A DNA stretch of 55,043 bases from a virus, in the IMG/VR virus record IMGVR_UViG_3300042479_000786, positions 1 to 55,043 of that record. One strand, written 5' to 3'. Within the stretch, counting starts at the first letter, position 1; each line of letters starts with the position of its first letter. The notes under the pieces were generated by a model. It was not told the origin of the DNA. It searched no databases and saw nothing but the letters and a program-made list of their open reading frames with translations. Made by a program: the position numbers and the translations under genes. Shown here in pieces: positions 13,058-22,382 of this stretch.

Positions 13058-13440
13058 TAAAAGCCTCTGCTGGAAAGCACCAGTTCGTTAGAAAGAGCAT
13101 ACAGCACTTTATCTCTAACGAGAACGCCTTGAGGTATGTAGGGCTGCATCCGGACCTAACACCGGATGAGCTCTGGCCTGAAGAAGAGCCGCTGTCACTA
13201 GATGAGACCCTGATAGCTCTACGCCTAAACCGGCTTAAGAGGATGTACATTGACAATGAGATGTACGAGATCATGGAGTGCAGCGTGCTCAAGCGTAAGC
13301 AGAATGAGAAGTCGTACTGGGAGTTCGTAGAACTGCTAACCGAAAGCATGGAACTTCTAGGGCAGGGATATGTCAATGACATACTAGAGCCACTAGGGTT
13401 TAGTCAAAAGAATTACTGCGTAACTAAGCGAGTCAGATGA
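13027..13440 (+). CDS. Putative small terminase subunit
   Basis: A 137-residue helical protein directly upstream of, and ATGA-coupled to, the large terminase gene. Residues about 15-45 (KHQFVRKSIQHFISNENALRYVG) could form a helix-turn-helix, followed by acidic and helical oligomerisation-type segments (LDETLIALRLNRLKRMYID, SYWEFVELLTESMELL). Size, position and helical content fit TerS, which recognises viral DNA and stimulates the motor. TerS sequences diverge strongly, so the call rests mainly on context. Confidence 0.5.
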   Translation: MAGFERGNIIVKASAGKHQFVRKSIQHFISNENALRYVGLHPDLTPDELWPEEEPLSLDETLIALRLNRLKRMYIDNEMYEIMECSVLKRKQNEKSYWEFVELLTESMELLGQGYVNDILEPLGFSQKNYCVTKRVR

Positions 13441-15323
13441 TCAACATCATAACATCAGCAATGAAGGAGAAGCCCATTTTCGAATGGGAAGGGATGCCGA
13501 CGTTTAGGAGCAAGAGCGAAGAGTCTGCATGGTGGGACCGGGAACGGAATCGTTGGGAGGTTGGGTTCGGAGGGCTCACTGGGCAGCACTACTTTACGAT
13601 ATCGCAGGGCACGTATAAGAACGCGTCCAACAAATACATCCGCCCCTCTGTGCGCGACGGGGATATGCTAGTCTTTGAGGAGTACAACGAATGCCGGCGG
13701 ACGATGGAAGATCTATTCATCGCCAAACGGCGCGGGTTTGCATTGTCCAGTATTTTCGGAGCAGCCATCCCGATGCATGCATCCATCACATATCCTGGAT
13801 CTACGAACCTGATCACATCTGCAGATAAGCCGCGACTAGAAGAACTCTACAAGGATAAGACCCTAGTATTCTATTCGGAGATGTCTGAAAAGATTAAACC
13901 GGCAATCGTATCCTCCAGGCAGCACGGCTATCTCCACTTCGGAAAGAAAGTCGGCAACGACATCACCGGGCTAAACTCAAAGATCCTGTGTATCCAAACA
14001 ACAGAGGCGCCAAAAGACGCAACTGCTTTTGAGGCATACCGGGCCACAACAGCATTCATCGACGAGGTCTTTCTGCACACCCGGCCCGATGTTGTTGTCG
14101 CGTCATCCCAGGCTTCGCTTCAGGATGGATTCCGGAAGATCAATCCAATTGTACTAGGCGGGAGCTGCGGGGTTGCATCCACAGAAGGAGCTTCGCGCAT
14201 GCAGGAGTACTGGCTAGATGCTCAGAACAATATGGTCAGGACGATCTTTATTCCCGGCACCCTGTGTATCGTAGATGCGCCAGAGCTGGATGACGAAGGC
14301 CGGCCAACAGGCAAGATGCTAAACTTCTGCCCCAACGGACGGAGTAATGAGAAGGCTGCGTTTGATTGGATCATGACCATGAGAGGCCGGTTCGAGAAGG
14401 CAAAGAACAAGAAGAAGCTCCTGCAGTTCATCAAAGCCTATCCGCTATCCATCGAAGAAGTGTTTGACGTCAACACCCAGGGTGTATTTACTGAGGATGT
14501 AATGGAGATCATACAGAGCGCTTCGATGAGGATAACTAGAGAATCATACCCTGTCAATAGATATGATCTTATAGAAGACGCCAGGGGCGCTATCAACGCC
14601 AGGGTGAACAATACAACAGGCGACTTTTACATCCTAGACCATCCGGTTAAGGGAATTGTGTATGGAGCAGGCAATGACCCGATCCCATTCGGTCAGACGG
14701 ATGATATTACGTATCGGAGATCTGAGAACGCCATAGCCATTGGCGGCCTGTTGGAGTTGAAGATGCATGCATATTACTCCGAGAGAACCCACGATGCGGA
14801 TATAGCCGCTACCAAGATGCTTCTTTTGATGAGGTATTACAACGACGCAAAGGTTCTCATAGAAAGAAATCGGGGAGGCACGCTCATTGACAAAATAAAA
14901 AACCATGGCTTTGTCAGGCTACTAGCTCCTCAGCCAAAGTTCCTAGGAAGCTCCGGATATGATAAGCGAGTAAAGCACGGATGGTACAAGGATGCGCATT
15001 CGTCCATTGTCGCCAATGCTGAGCTAGTAACATATATTACCAAATACGCTGATCGTATATACTTCAAGCGACTTATAGACGAGATTAAAGTATTCATTAT
15101 CGAGAACACCGACGTTGCCGATGCATGGGTCTCCTTTCTTCTATACGCCAGGGACTACTACGAAAGACTTGCCAAGCAGTCAAACATGAACATGGTTGCT
15201 AGAGAAACGACAGTGGTGGTCATAAAAAATGGAGAGCGCGTGGTAGAGCGAAAGATTGTGTATACCCAAGAAGATGATTCTAGTCACTTAAACAGAAACG
15301 ACGTTTTTAATCATGGAAGATGA
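13437..15323 (+). CDS. terL: Terminase large subunit
   Basis: A 628-residue packaging ATPase-nuclease. An N-terminal region with EWEGMPTFRSKSEESAWWDRE leads to a P-loop-like segment, AKRRGFALSS (96-105), and a Walker B plus catalytic carboxylate, TTAFIDEVF (Asp209, Glu210). The C-terminal half shows an RNase H-like nuclease pattern with AIAIGGLLELK and LIERNRGGTLID (Glu476 region). Terminases pump DNA through the portal and cut it at headful or defined ends. The P-loop is atypical: no GK[ST] is present, and Lys97/Arg98/Arg99 with Gly100 probably replace it, as in other divergent terminases. Genes for portal, scaffold and capsid follow. Confidence 0.85.
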   Translation: MINIITSAMKEKPIFEWEGMPTFRSKSEESAWWDRERNRWEVGFGGLTGQHYFTISQGTYKNASNKYIRPSVRDGDMLVFEEYNECRRTMEDLFIAKRRGFALSSIFGAAIPMHASITYPGSTNLITSADKPRLEELYKDKTLVFYSEMSEKIKPAIVSSRQHGYLHFGKKVGNDITGLNSKILCIQTTEAPKDATAFEAYRATTAFIDEVFLHTRPDVVVASSQASLQDGFRKINPIVLGGSCGVASTEGASRMQEYWLDAQNNMVRTIFIPGTLCIVDAPELDDEGRPTGKMLNFCPNGRSNEKAAFDWIMTMRGRFEKAKNKKKLLQFIKAYPLSIEEVFDVNTQGVFTEDVMEIIQSASMRITRESYPVNRYDLIEDARGAINARVNNTTGDFYILDHPVKGIVYGAGNDPIPFGQTDDITYRRSENAIAIGGLLELKMHAYYSERTHDADIAATKMLLLMRYYNDAKVLIERNRGGTLIDKIKNHGFVRLLAPQPKFLGSSGYDKRVKHGWYKDAHSSIVANAELVTYITKYADRIYFKRLIDEIKVFIIENTDVADAWVSFLLYARDYYERLAKQSNMNMVARETTVVVIKNGERVVERKIVYTQEDDSSHLNRNDVFNHGR

Positions 15324-15528
15324 ATTTATTTTAAACGATCTTAGGTCCCAGTCACAGAAGGTTGTATTCACAAACTCAGACAGGGCAACCGAGATCGGTT
15401 ACTTCATGAGGTTTGCGGAGTTCAAGCCAGAGGGGGTAAATGCCGTAGGGCTAGTTGCAGTAATAATTGATAAAACAGGTAAAGTTTGTTATCGTGAGCC
15501 AAAGTCAATCAGATTCGTATTCGAGTGA
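15313..15528 (+). CDS. Hypothetical protein, 71 aa
   Basis: A 71-residue protein (MEDEFILNDLRSQSQ...) overlapping the end of the terminase gene by 11 bases. The second half is beta-rich (VNAVGLVAVIIDKTGKVCY). Similar short frames often follow terminase genes. No family recognised. Confidence 0.55.
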   Translation: MEDEFILNDLRSQSQKVVFTNSDRATEIGYFMRFAEFKPEGVNAVGLVAVIIDKTGKVCYREPKSIRFVFE

Positions 15529-15802
15529 TTCTGAATTAATCAGAAACGCTACACCGGCAAAAACTTTGTCGGAGCCAGTAAAGATATCAAACGCTCTTTA
15601 CCAAGGAATGGACGGGATGAAGATCCCTTATCGCATTAACGTGCATACGGAGTATGAGGTCGTAAAGCATAAGTTAAAATTTAATGTTTCGTTTACCGGA
15701 CATCAAACCAGGATTGAAATGATATTCAAAGGGGAACCGGATCTTCAGGAGATAAAAGCAAGATTAGACCGACTGGGCTTTTTATTTAAGAAAGTTTCAT
15801 AG
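15494..15802 (+). CDS. Hypothetical protein, about 102 aa
   Basis: The frame has no ATG in its first 45 codons. A GTG at 15494 (MSQSQSDSYSS) is the most plausible start; a TTG at 15467 would extend it by 9 residues with a 62-base overlap. Residues about 45-90 contain beta strands (KHKLKFNVSFTGHQTRIEMIF) and a C-terminal helix. It is the last gene before the terminator at 15847-15876. Confidence 0.45.
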   Translation: MSQSQSDSYSSDSELIRNATPAKTLSEPVKISNALYQGMDGMKIPYRINVHTEYEVVKHKLKFNVSFTGHQTRIEMIFKGEPDLQEIKARLDRLGFLFKKVS

Positions 15803-15846
15803 ATTTGCTGATCGCTACTTGCTCGTGGGGATTGTATTTGGGGGAG

Positions 15847-15876
15847 CGCTGACCTAGAAATGGGTCAGCGTTTTTT
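15847..15876 (+). terminator. Rho-independent terminator
   Basis: CGCTGACC (15847-15854) pairs perfectly with GGTCAGCG (15863-15870) around an 8-nt loop and is followed by six T residues. It closes the replication-terminase transcription unit. Confidence 0.85.
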
Positions 15877-15894
15877 ATATAAAAAAATTTTTTG

Positions 15895-15902
15895 TTCCTT
15901 TG
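15895..15902 (+). promoter_or_regulatory. Possible promoter box (TTCCTTTG)
   Basis: TTCCTTTG deviates from TAnnTTTG at one position, follows a terminator and an A/T-only tract, and lies 4 bases before the ATG at 15907, so a nearly leaderless message would result. Confidence 0.4.
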
Positions 15903-15906
15903 CACA

Positions 15907-16269
15907 ATGGACAGGAGATTTTTAAATGTAAACTACGATGCTCCGGTTGAGATTCACTTAACCATCAGGAGCATTTGCGATAAGATCCTTATCGACTCAG
16001 GAGAGAAGAAGAGAATCCCGGAACTTTACCAGGATCTGGTGATCTACGCCATCTCCAACATCAAGTCAGGAGACAAGATAGAAACATCTGACCTATCCGG
16101 TCGGTCCGTTAAGACTATCTTCTACCTAGACAGGGAGCACAGGAGCCAGGTGATGTATCTCCTAGGAGGAGAGGAGTCTATGACCATGAGAGAGAAGTAT
16201 GACATCCTTCTTGAATACAGTATCAAGAAGCTATACAATATGGAACTCATCAAAGGCGTAGCGAAATGA
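15907..16269 (+). CDS. Hypothetical protein, 120 aa
   Basis: The ATG at 15907 (MDRRFLNVNYDAP) is chosen over an upstream TTG that would lie within the promoter box. The product is a helical 120-residue protein (EIHLTIRSICDKILIDS..., VMYLLGGEESMTMREKYD). It overlaps the RuvC-like gene by 4 bases (ATGA), so the two are probably translated together. No family recognised. Confidence 0.6.
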   Translation: MDRRFLNVNYDAPVEIHLTIRSICDKILIDSGEKKRIPELYQDLVIYAISNIKSGDKIETSDLSGRSVKTIFYLDREHRSQVMYLLGGEESMTMREKYDILLEYSIKKLYNMELIKGVAK

Positions 16270-16727
16270 GCAAGAGATATTTCATAGGATGCGATCCCGG
16301 TCAGTCCGGAGGGTTCGTGGTGCTAGACCATGATCAGAACGTGATCTCCGTATTCAAGACCCCAGACAATCGAGTTGACTTTGTTGACAAGATGATGGAT
16401 CTTAAAAACCTAGATGGACAGATATTCCTGATAAAGGAACGCGTGCATTCGCAACCAAAGAACGGCGGGAAGTCAAACTTCACATTCGGATATAACATCG
16501 GAGTCTTAGAAACATGCCTGACGGTGGCAAAGATCCCGTTTCAGGACGTAACTCCTCAGACCTGGATGAAGATGTACATGATGAAGAAAGAGAAGGAGGA
16601 AGCTCACACTGCATGGAAGAATAGACTGAAGGCAAAAGCTCAGGAATTATTCCCGGACCAGAAAGTGACACTGTGGAACGCAGATGCTTTTCTCATCGCC
16701 GAATTCTGCCGCAGATACATCAAGTGA
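16266..16727 (+). CDS. RuvC-like Holliday-junction resolvase
   Basis: A 153-residue RNase H-fold nuclease of RuvC type. Conserved acids are visible at Asp10 (FIGCDPGQSGG), Glu58 (FLIKERVHSQ) and Asp140 (WNADAFLIAEF), spaced as in RuvC (158-173 residues in bacteria). Phage members cut branched DNA during replication and resolve junctions before packaging. Its location immediately before the portal gene, away from the replication operon, fits a role in clearing branches for the packaging motor. Confidence 0.8.
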   Translation: MSKRYFIGCDPGQSGGFVVLDHDQNVISVFKTPDNRVDFVDKMMDLKNLDGQIFLIKERVHSQPKNGGKSNFTFGYNIGVLETCLTVAKIPFQDVTPQTWMKMYMMKKEKEEAHTAWKNRLKAKAQELFPDQKVTLWNADAFLIAEFCRRYIK

Positions 16728-16757
16728 TCTTAGCTTCTGATTATAAGCAATTAAATG

Positions 16758-16765
16758 TATATTTG
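16758..16765 (+). promoter_or_regulatory. Probable promoter box (TATATTTG)
   Basis: A perfect TAnnTTTG match in the 59-nt gap between the RuvC-like and portal genes, 21 nt upstream of the portal ATG. The upstream box is not obvious. Confidence 0.5.
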
Positions 16766-16786
16766 GTCCTTGTAAAGGGTTGAAAA

Positions 16787-19081
16787 ATGGCTAAGAAGAA
16801 TACTACGAATCTACCAAACTCAGACGTTATTAGTTACCAGCCTCCTAGGCAAGATCTTACCGAGAATCAGATCATTTCTGATTACGGTGGATGGGACGAC
16901 TATGACCGTCAAATGATTCGATATTGTTCAACATTTTACAACCGGCCAAACGAATTTTACGACAGCTTCTACCAACAGCAAGCATCCGTCAAGTCGGCCC
17001 TATACAACAGAAGCTACGCTCCGGTCATTCAGATACTTGAAAATTACCGGTATTACAATGGCGAGCAGATCAACTTCAATTACTCTTTCCTTTCCAAGAC
17101 AGTAAGTGGTGACGAGATCCCTGCCCCATTCATCCCAGGCCAGAAGATTTACCAGATCGTTGAGTACCTAAAGGGCTCATATGCTTCAGTTCTTCGTGGG
17201 GCAAAGATGCGATCTAGGTCTCTATCCAAAGAGGCAGGAGGGCGCCGTTACACGCGGATGACGCTAGCGATGTTAAAGTATGACAACAAAGATATCTTCG
17301 ACTTACTAGAAGATACGTCAGGACTTGTTGTCGAACCGGTCCCGGAAGAGACGATGCAATCCAAAGAGGCAATTTATAAGTACATGGAGGAAACTCCATT
17401 TGAAACCTCCGAACGACTAGGTAACGATCTGCTTGAGTTCATCACAAGAGACAACGACTTCACTGGGAAAAGCATCCGAAGTTACTTCGACACAAAGGTA
17501 GGTAGATACTCTGGCATCATCTGCCGGGTATTGAATGGTCGAGTTGACCTTCAAACTATTCCAGGATATCAGTTGATCATAGACAATCGTGTAGATGACG
17601 ACCTTAACTCCTTCGCCAGGTTCCGAGGGATGATCGAGTACCTGACCCCTGAAGAGATCTTTGAACGATATCCATTCAACGATGTAGAGCGAGAGGAGAT
17701 CTTATCGAATGCCGGTGGACTGAATACGTTCATGGCTCCTTTCAATAGCTTCTCTGACCCTATAAACTTCCGATGGTGGTCGCCTACGAATCGTCAAATG
17801 GCTATTGTGTCCATGTACTGGATGCAGCTAGTAGACACTAGATACGTATACAAGAGAGACGCCAATAACAAGATCAAAATTCCATACGAATACAAGATCC
17901 TTAAAAAAGAAGATCCTCGATCAGGGGAGTTCTTTATCACCGTCCCTCGTCAAGGTGTTCTTATTGGGAACAAATACGTAAGGGACAATAAGTTCTGCGA
18001 TGACGTAGTATACCATCCGTCAGACAAAAAGCAGCCACTCCTTCCTTTGCATATCATCTGTCCTAATATGGTAGGCGGAACCAGTAAGTCTGTAGTAGAC
18101 CGGTTACGCGCCCATCAGGACATGCATGATGCTATCTCTTTGAGAATTCGTGATAAGATGGCCAAGGCCCACGGGAAGGTTCCGATTATCGATGGATCTC
18201 AACTTCAGGGAATGGGCGCCCTGGACCTGGAAGAAGATTTCAAGAAACTAGGATTCAGCGTTGTTAATTTAGCCAGCACAGAGGCAGGAGATCCCACTAG
18301 AGGTCCTTTGGTCCAGTATGCAGACTTTACCATGGACAACGACGTTCGTGCGCTGATCACATTAAAGCAAGAAGAAGAACGCCTGATGAATGATATGTAC
18401 AACACGTCCCCTATCGTAATGGGAACGCAGCAGACATATACCGGTTACGGAACTCAGCAGGCTGCCATCTCCCAGGCTACAATGAGTATCATCAACGATA
18501 CACAAACCCATATCCAGTTCCTATCCAACGTGCTTCAGTATGCCATTAACGTGGCGAAGAAGTACTACACATCCAAAGAAGGGCAGGAAGCCGCTAAGGA
18601 TCTATTTAACGATAGAACCATTCACCTTCTAGAGATATCAGCAGACGCTCGGTTCGAGGACCTTTCTGTTATTGTTGACATCTTGGATAACATCGATCAA
18701 ACAGAACGTAAGGAGCTGATGATGCTAGCACAGACGATCATCCCAACCGGCAACTTGGCCGCACTGGAAATGATGGTAGATCTATCTTCTCAACAAACCA
18801 AGACAGGCCTTAAGAATGCGATTGGATACATCGTATCTAGAGCTAAGCGCGAGGCGAAAGAGAAGGAAGATGCAATAGCAGCTCAGCAGATGCAGATGCA
18901 ACAGCAGCAACTCGAGGCTCAGGCCGACATGCAAGAGTCTCAACTCGAAAGCAAAGAGTATGCAACCCAATCTACAAATGACACCAAGCTAGCTGCTAAA
19001 GCAATGGATCTTGAGGCGAAGGGAATTACTCCAGAAGGAGGAGCTCCGATGGCGCCACAAGGTCCGCAAGCCCCTATGTAA
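16787..19081 (+). CDS. Portal protein
   Basis: A 764-residue protein placed after the terminase and before scaffold and capsid. It has the expected portal plan: an N-terminal helical part, a wing with beta strands (GIICRVLNGRVDLQTIPGYQLIID, about 240-265), a long central clip/stem region (LHIICPNMVGGTSKSVVDRLRAHQDMHDAISLRIRD), and the crown with long helices. The C-terminal 70 residues are Gln/Ala-rich coiled coil (QQMQMQQQQLEAQADMQ, about 704-720) and a Pro-rich tail. The dodecameric portal forms the DNA entry channel. The large size is typical of portals in Bacteroidota podophages and crAss-like phages. Confidence 0.8.
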   Translation: MAKKNTTNLPNSDVISYQPPRQDLTENQIISDYGGWDDYDRQMIRYCSTFYNRPNEFYDSFYQQQASVKSALYNRSYAPVIQILENYRYYNGEQINFNYSFLSKTVSGDEIPAPFIPGQKIYQIVEYLKGSYASVLRGAKMRSRSLSKEAGGRRYTRMTLAMLKYDNKDIFDLLEDTSGLVVEPVPEETMQSKEAIYKYMEETPFETSERLGNDLLEFITRDNDFTGKSIRSYFDTKVGRYSGIICRVLNGRVDLQTIPGYQLIIDNRVDDDLNSFARFRGMIEYLTPEEIFERYPFNDVEREEILSNAGGLNTFMAPFNSFSDPINFRWWSPTNRQMAIVSMYWMQLVDTRYVYKRDANNKIKIPYEYKILKKEDPRSGEFFITVPRQGVLIGNKYVRDNKFCDDVVYHPSDKKQPLLPLHIICPNMVGGTSKSVVDRLRAHQDMHDAISLRIRDKMAKAHGKVPIIDGSQLQGMGALDLEEDFKKLGFSVVNLASTEAGDPTRGPLVQYADFTMDNDVRALITLKQEEERLMNDMYNTSPIVMGTQQTYTGYGTQQAAISQATMSIINDTQTHIQFLSNVLQYAINVAKKYYTSKEGQEAAKDLFNDRTIHLLEISADARFEDLSVIVDILDNIDQTERKELMMLAQTIIPTGNLAALEMMVDLSSQQTKTGLKNAIGYIVSRAKREAKEKEDAIAAQQMQMQQQQLEAQADMQESQLESKEYATQSTNDTKLAAKAMDLEAKGITPEGGAPMAPQGPQAPM

Positions 19082-19090
19082 AGGAATAAA

Positions 19091-19120
19091 TTTGTTTTTT
19101 ACTAAATTCTCCATAAATTG
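19091..19120 (+). promoter_or_regulatory. Probable promoter for scaffold and capsid
   Basis: TTTG at 19091-19094 is followed after exactly 19 nt by TAAATTG (19114-19120), one T short of TAnnTTTG. The scaffold ATG is at 19126. The spacing equals that of the stronger promoters at 24958 and 47082. Confidence 0.45.
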
Positions 19121-19125
19121 CACCC

Positions 19126-20190
19126 ATGAGCAAAGTAACAACGACAACCAATCCAGAAGAAGTGATCGACAATCAAGTGGTAGATCCAAATGTGGTAGAC
19201 CCAGCAGCTCAAGCTGCAGCAACTGACGAACCAGAAGCTGTAGATCCAGCCGTTGATCCGAATGTCGTAGCAGCCGATGACGACGATATCTCTGATGACG
19301 AACTAGACGGATTTGTCCGGCCCTCATTCTTTTCGAATACAGGCGTAGCTGCAGCAGACCCGGCTACTCAGGCGCCTACGGATAGCCAAGAGCTAGAACG
19401 ACTTCGGTCTGTCGAGCAGGATTACCTTTCATTGAACTCGGACCCACTAGTGGAAGCTGCGTTCAATTTCCGCAAGTCAGGAGGGACTGATGTCATGGCG
19501 TTCGTAAACGAACTCACTGGCGGATACAAAGACATCAACAAAATGTCGATGGATGAGATGTATGAGACCAATTACCGTAACGGTATTGCGAAAAGATACA
19601 ATCTCACAGAAGACGATATCGAAGAAGCCCTAGAGGACTTCAATAACCTGTCAGCTGCAAAGAAGGCAGAGATAATCGATCCGATCCGCGAAAAGCTGGA
19701 AGCGGAATCGAAAAACGGAATTAAGACCCTCAGCGAAAAGTTCGCTGGTCAATATAAAGGTCAAGAAGAGAAGGTCAAAGCATTCGAGGATAGAGAGCGC
19801 AAATCTATCCAGGATCTTGACACTAAACTGGATGCATTAGTAGGCAAGACACTACACAGAGTTCAAGTAACCACTGAGATGGCAAAAGAACTACGCGAGT
19901 CCGCCATGAAGTTTGCAATCCGAAATCCAGAGACCCTGGAAGCAGATGTTGACGCCACCATCTCAATGTGGATGTGGATGCTCAATGGCGAAAAGGTTCT
20001 CAAGCAGCACATTCGTTACGGTCAAAACAGAGGACTGGAAGCTGGTGTAATCGGTAGGTCGAATGGAAACGCAAGCCCGATTAAGACCAATAGCTCATCA
20101 GTTGGATCTGGAAGTGACAAGTACGAGCAATTAAAACAAAAGACTGGAGGCAAACTGCCTCGAGTCGGGAACTCATCTCCAACTAATTAA
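19126..20190 (+). CDS. Scaffolding protein
   Basis: A 354-residue acidic protein directly upstream of the capsid gene. The first 90 residues are disordered, with Val-Asp-Pro repeats (VVDPNVVDPAAQA, VDPAVDPNVVAADDDD). Residues 95-300 are predicted helical with heptad-like stretches (KAEIIDPIREKLEAESKNGIK, DLDTKLDALVGKTLHRV). The C-terminus is basic, Ser/Gly-rich and likely contacts the shell. Helical acidic proteins in this position guide procapsid assembly. Function is assigned from composition and context. Confidence 0.7.
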   Translation: MSKVTTTTNPEEVIDNQVVDPNVVDPAAQAAATDEPEAVDPAVDPNVVAADDDDISDDELDGFVRPSFFSNTGVAAADPATQAPTDSQELERLRSVEQDYLSLNSDPLVEAAFNFRKSGGTDVMAFVNELTGGYKDINKMSMDEMYETNYRNGIAKRYNLTEDDIEEALEDFNNLSAAKKAEIIDPIREKLEAESKNGIKTLSEKFAGQYKGQEEKVKAFEDRERKSIQDLDTKLDALVGKTLHRVQVTTEMAKELRESAMKFAIRNPETLEADVDATISMWMWMLNGEKVLKQHIRYGQNRGLEAGVIGRSNGNASPIKTNSSSVGSGSDKYEQLKQKTGGKLPRVGNSSPTN

Positions 20191-20198
20191 CAACGAAA

Positions 20199-21557
20199 AT
20201 GGCTAATCAAGTTTCGAACCTCAATATTGAGGACAATCTATACAGCCGCGCTCTGAATGATCGTAATGATTTCAGCCGAGTATATGACCTTTCTGGTGGT
20301 TACTCTAAACTGTTAACAATCATCAACATCCTGAACGCCGGTAATTCAAAATCAATCGATACTGATAAATACGAAAAATCATTCATGACGAATGGTTACG
20401 TAATTTCTCAGATTGCATCTTCAAGCACTTCAGGTGCGAATGTTATCGTTGTATTGGCAGACCCAACTTACGATAACTTCCGCGTGAATGACCTCGTTAT
20501 GTGCGAGTCTTTGGAAGTTCAAGGTATCGTCGTTGCTAAAACACCAGGCTTGGTAACAATTACGCCAGCTCCAGGCGGAACAACTACAGCTCAACTAGCT
20601 GCTGAATTCGTATTGAATAAATTCATGAAAGCATATGGCGATGCGCAACCTTTGCGTAACTCCGTAGGTCGTGAGTCTCTTTACCAATTCCCGGATGTTG
20701 ACTTCAACTACACTCAAGTTATTCGTGAGAGTACTTCAGTGAGCCGTCGTGATAAAATCAAGTCCCGCGTTATGTGGGAAGGCGGAATGTGGTGGGAAGC
20801 TCAACAGCCTTTGGCAATCGAAATGATGCTTAAGCGCAAGGAGTTCATGTCCCTATGGGGTCGTCGTGGAAAAGGAACAATCAATGGACAAGAAGTGAAT
20901 ACCAACGGTGGTATTGACTGGGCGATTAAAGAGCGTCCTGTTGGACGTGGCGTTTATTACCCACTTGCTTCGTTGCCATCCGAATCTACATTCGAGAAGT
21001 TCTTGTCTGATGTATACGATCGCAAAGCTCAACAAGGAGAGAAATTCTTGATGATGGGCCGAGGTATGCTTCATCATATCCAGAAGAACTTTACTAAAGA
21101 CTTCATCCAGTATGCAGGTACATTGAACACGTTCGGTGGCTCTGATGTTACTGGCTTGAACGTAATGCAGTACAGCGTTGCTGGCATGAAGTACAACTTC
21201 ATGGAAATGCCTATCCTGAACGACCCAGACTTCTTCCCAGAGGCAGCAGGCGTACCGGGTGCTAACTTCCGTAAGCGTCAGTACGATTGCTATTGCCTTG
21301 ACTTGGATCCAATCCCAGTAAAAGGTGGCGGAACAGCTCCGGCTATTGAGAAAATTCACTTTGGTGGAAGCGAGTACTACGAAGCGTTTATCGCAGGTAT
21401 GGACTCAGCACCTTCAGGTGGTGTTTCTGACAGTGCTATTCAAGCGGCAGCTGCCACTCGCGTAGTTACTGATGTAGACAACTCTACATATCACGTTATG
21501 TCCGATTGCGGCTATGACATGATCGGGAAATTCTCTGGTAAAATGGAGCTTATCTAA
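20199..21557 (+). CDS. Major capsid protein
   Basis: A 452-residue protein following the scaffold, with HK97-type organisation: an N-terminal arm (LNDRNDFSRVYDLSGGY), an E-loop-like region, and a helical P domain with VMWEGGMWWEAQQPLAIEMMLKRKEFMSLWG (about 188-220). Arg codons are nearly all CGT and Gly is largely GGT, unlike the AGA/CGG-rich neighbouring genes; this bias is expected for the most abundant virion protein. The leader is A-rich (AACAACGAAAATGG). Its position after TerL, portal and scaffold makes the call firm without sequence search. Confidence 0.85.
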   Translation: MANQVSNLNIEDNLYSRALNDRNDFSRVYDLSGGYSKLLTIINILNAGNSKSIDTDKYEKSFMTNGYVISQIASSSTSGANVIVVLADPTYDNFRVNDLVMCESLEVQGIVVAKTPGLVTITPAPGGTTTAQLAAEFVLNKFMKAYGDAQPLRNSVGRESLYQFPDVDFNYTQVIRESTSVSRRDKIKSRVMWEGGMWWEAQQPLAIEMMLKRKEFMSLWGRRGKGTINGQEVNTNGGIDWAIKERPVGRGVYYPLASLPSESTFEKFLSDVYDRKAQQGEKFLMMGRGMLHHIQKNFTKDFIQYAGTLNTFGGSDVTGLNVMQYSVAGMKYNFMEMPILNDPDFFPEAAGVPGANFRKRQYDCYCLDLDPIPVKGGGTAPAIEKIHFGGSEYYEAFIAGMDSAPSGGVSDSAIQAAAATRVVTDVDNSTYHVMSDCGYDMIGKFSGKMELI

Positions 21558-21586
21558 TCTTTGTTTAACTTTTAAAAACTAGAAAA

Positions 21587-22363
21587 ATGAGCTCAACACA
21601 ACCATTATATTTGTTCCTTAATACGGTACAAGCCGCAGGAGCAGATGTTGTAGTATCTGAAGGTCTTGCGACCGTAGGCGCATCTACAAACATCAGCCCA
21701 GCAATGCGTGTTCCGTTAATTTCGGACATCGCCCTTAAAACAGGCGCTGCAGCTGTTGCTCGTCAACAAACTGCATTGATCGCAGGGACTCCATCAACTG
21801 CTGGCACAGCATATTCGCTACAAGTAACTCAGTTACTAGGAAGCCAATGGACAACAGTCTATGCGTCGTATGTTACAGTTACTGGCGATACTGCTATTAT
21901 CGTAGCAGGTAAAATTGCATCTGTGCTAACAAAGCTTATTTCAACCGGAGGAATTGCATTAGCATCTGCTGCTAATTCTGGAACAGCTACGATCACAATG
22001 ATCGGATCTGCAGGAAATCCTCTGTTTGTTTCAGCTGCCTTGGAAGGAACAATCACAATCACTCAAACCGTTGCAGGAAACGAAGCGGCTGGAGTAGGTT
22101 CTGATTTGATCGCCGAAGGAATTGTAGGAGTAGAAGCTCAACCAGTAGCGGCTACAGTGTACAGCCTGGCTCTTTTTACATACGGTAATCCAGTTAATTC
22201 TGGAAACACTATCGTTCGTAATCAAGATGGCATCTTGTATGTGTACTACGATTCTGCCTCAGCCAATGCAGCTGCGTTCATCACAGCAGGTATTGCAGCT
22301 AAATTGACTACAATTACATCTGCTACAAATGCAGGTTTAGCCGTGTCAGTTCCGCAAGACTAA
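21587..22363 (+). CDS. Structural protein, possible head decoration or fibre
   Basis: A 258-residue Ala/Thr/Val/Gly-rich protein with regular beta-strand character (TITMIGSAGNPLFVSAALEG, TVYSLALFTYGNPVNSGN). It is low in Arg, Lys and Trp, as in head decoration or fibre proteins. It follows the capsid gene and ends at a strong terminator, so it is co-expressed with the capsid. A TAATCTTTG sequence at 21555-21563 might add a promoter. Exact role unproven. Confidence 0.55.
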   Translation: MSSTQPLYLFLNTVQAAGADVVVSEGLATVGASTNISPAMRVPLISDIALKTGAAAVARQQTALIAGTPSTAGTAYSLQVTQLLGSQWTTVYASYVTVTGDTAIIVAGKIASVLTKLISTGGIALASAANSGTATITMIGSAGNPLFVSAALEGTITITQTVAGNEAAGVGSDLIAEGIVGVEAQPVAATVYSLALFTYGNPVNSGNTIVRNQDGILYVYYDSASANAAAFITAGIAAKLTTITSATNAGLAVSVPQD

Positions 22364-22382
22364 TCTGTATACAGATTCTAAC

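Noticed and set aside
15467-15493. TTG start for the 102-residue protein
   Set aside because: It gives a 62-base overlap with the previous gene; the GTG at 15494 is closer to the usual overlap size here. The choice remains uncertain.
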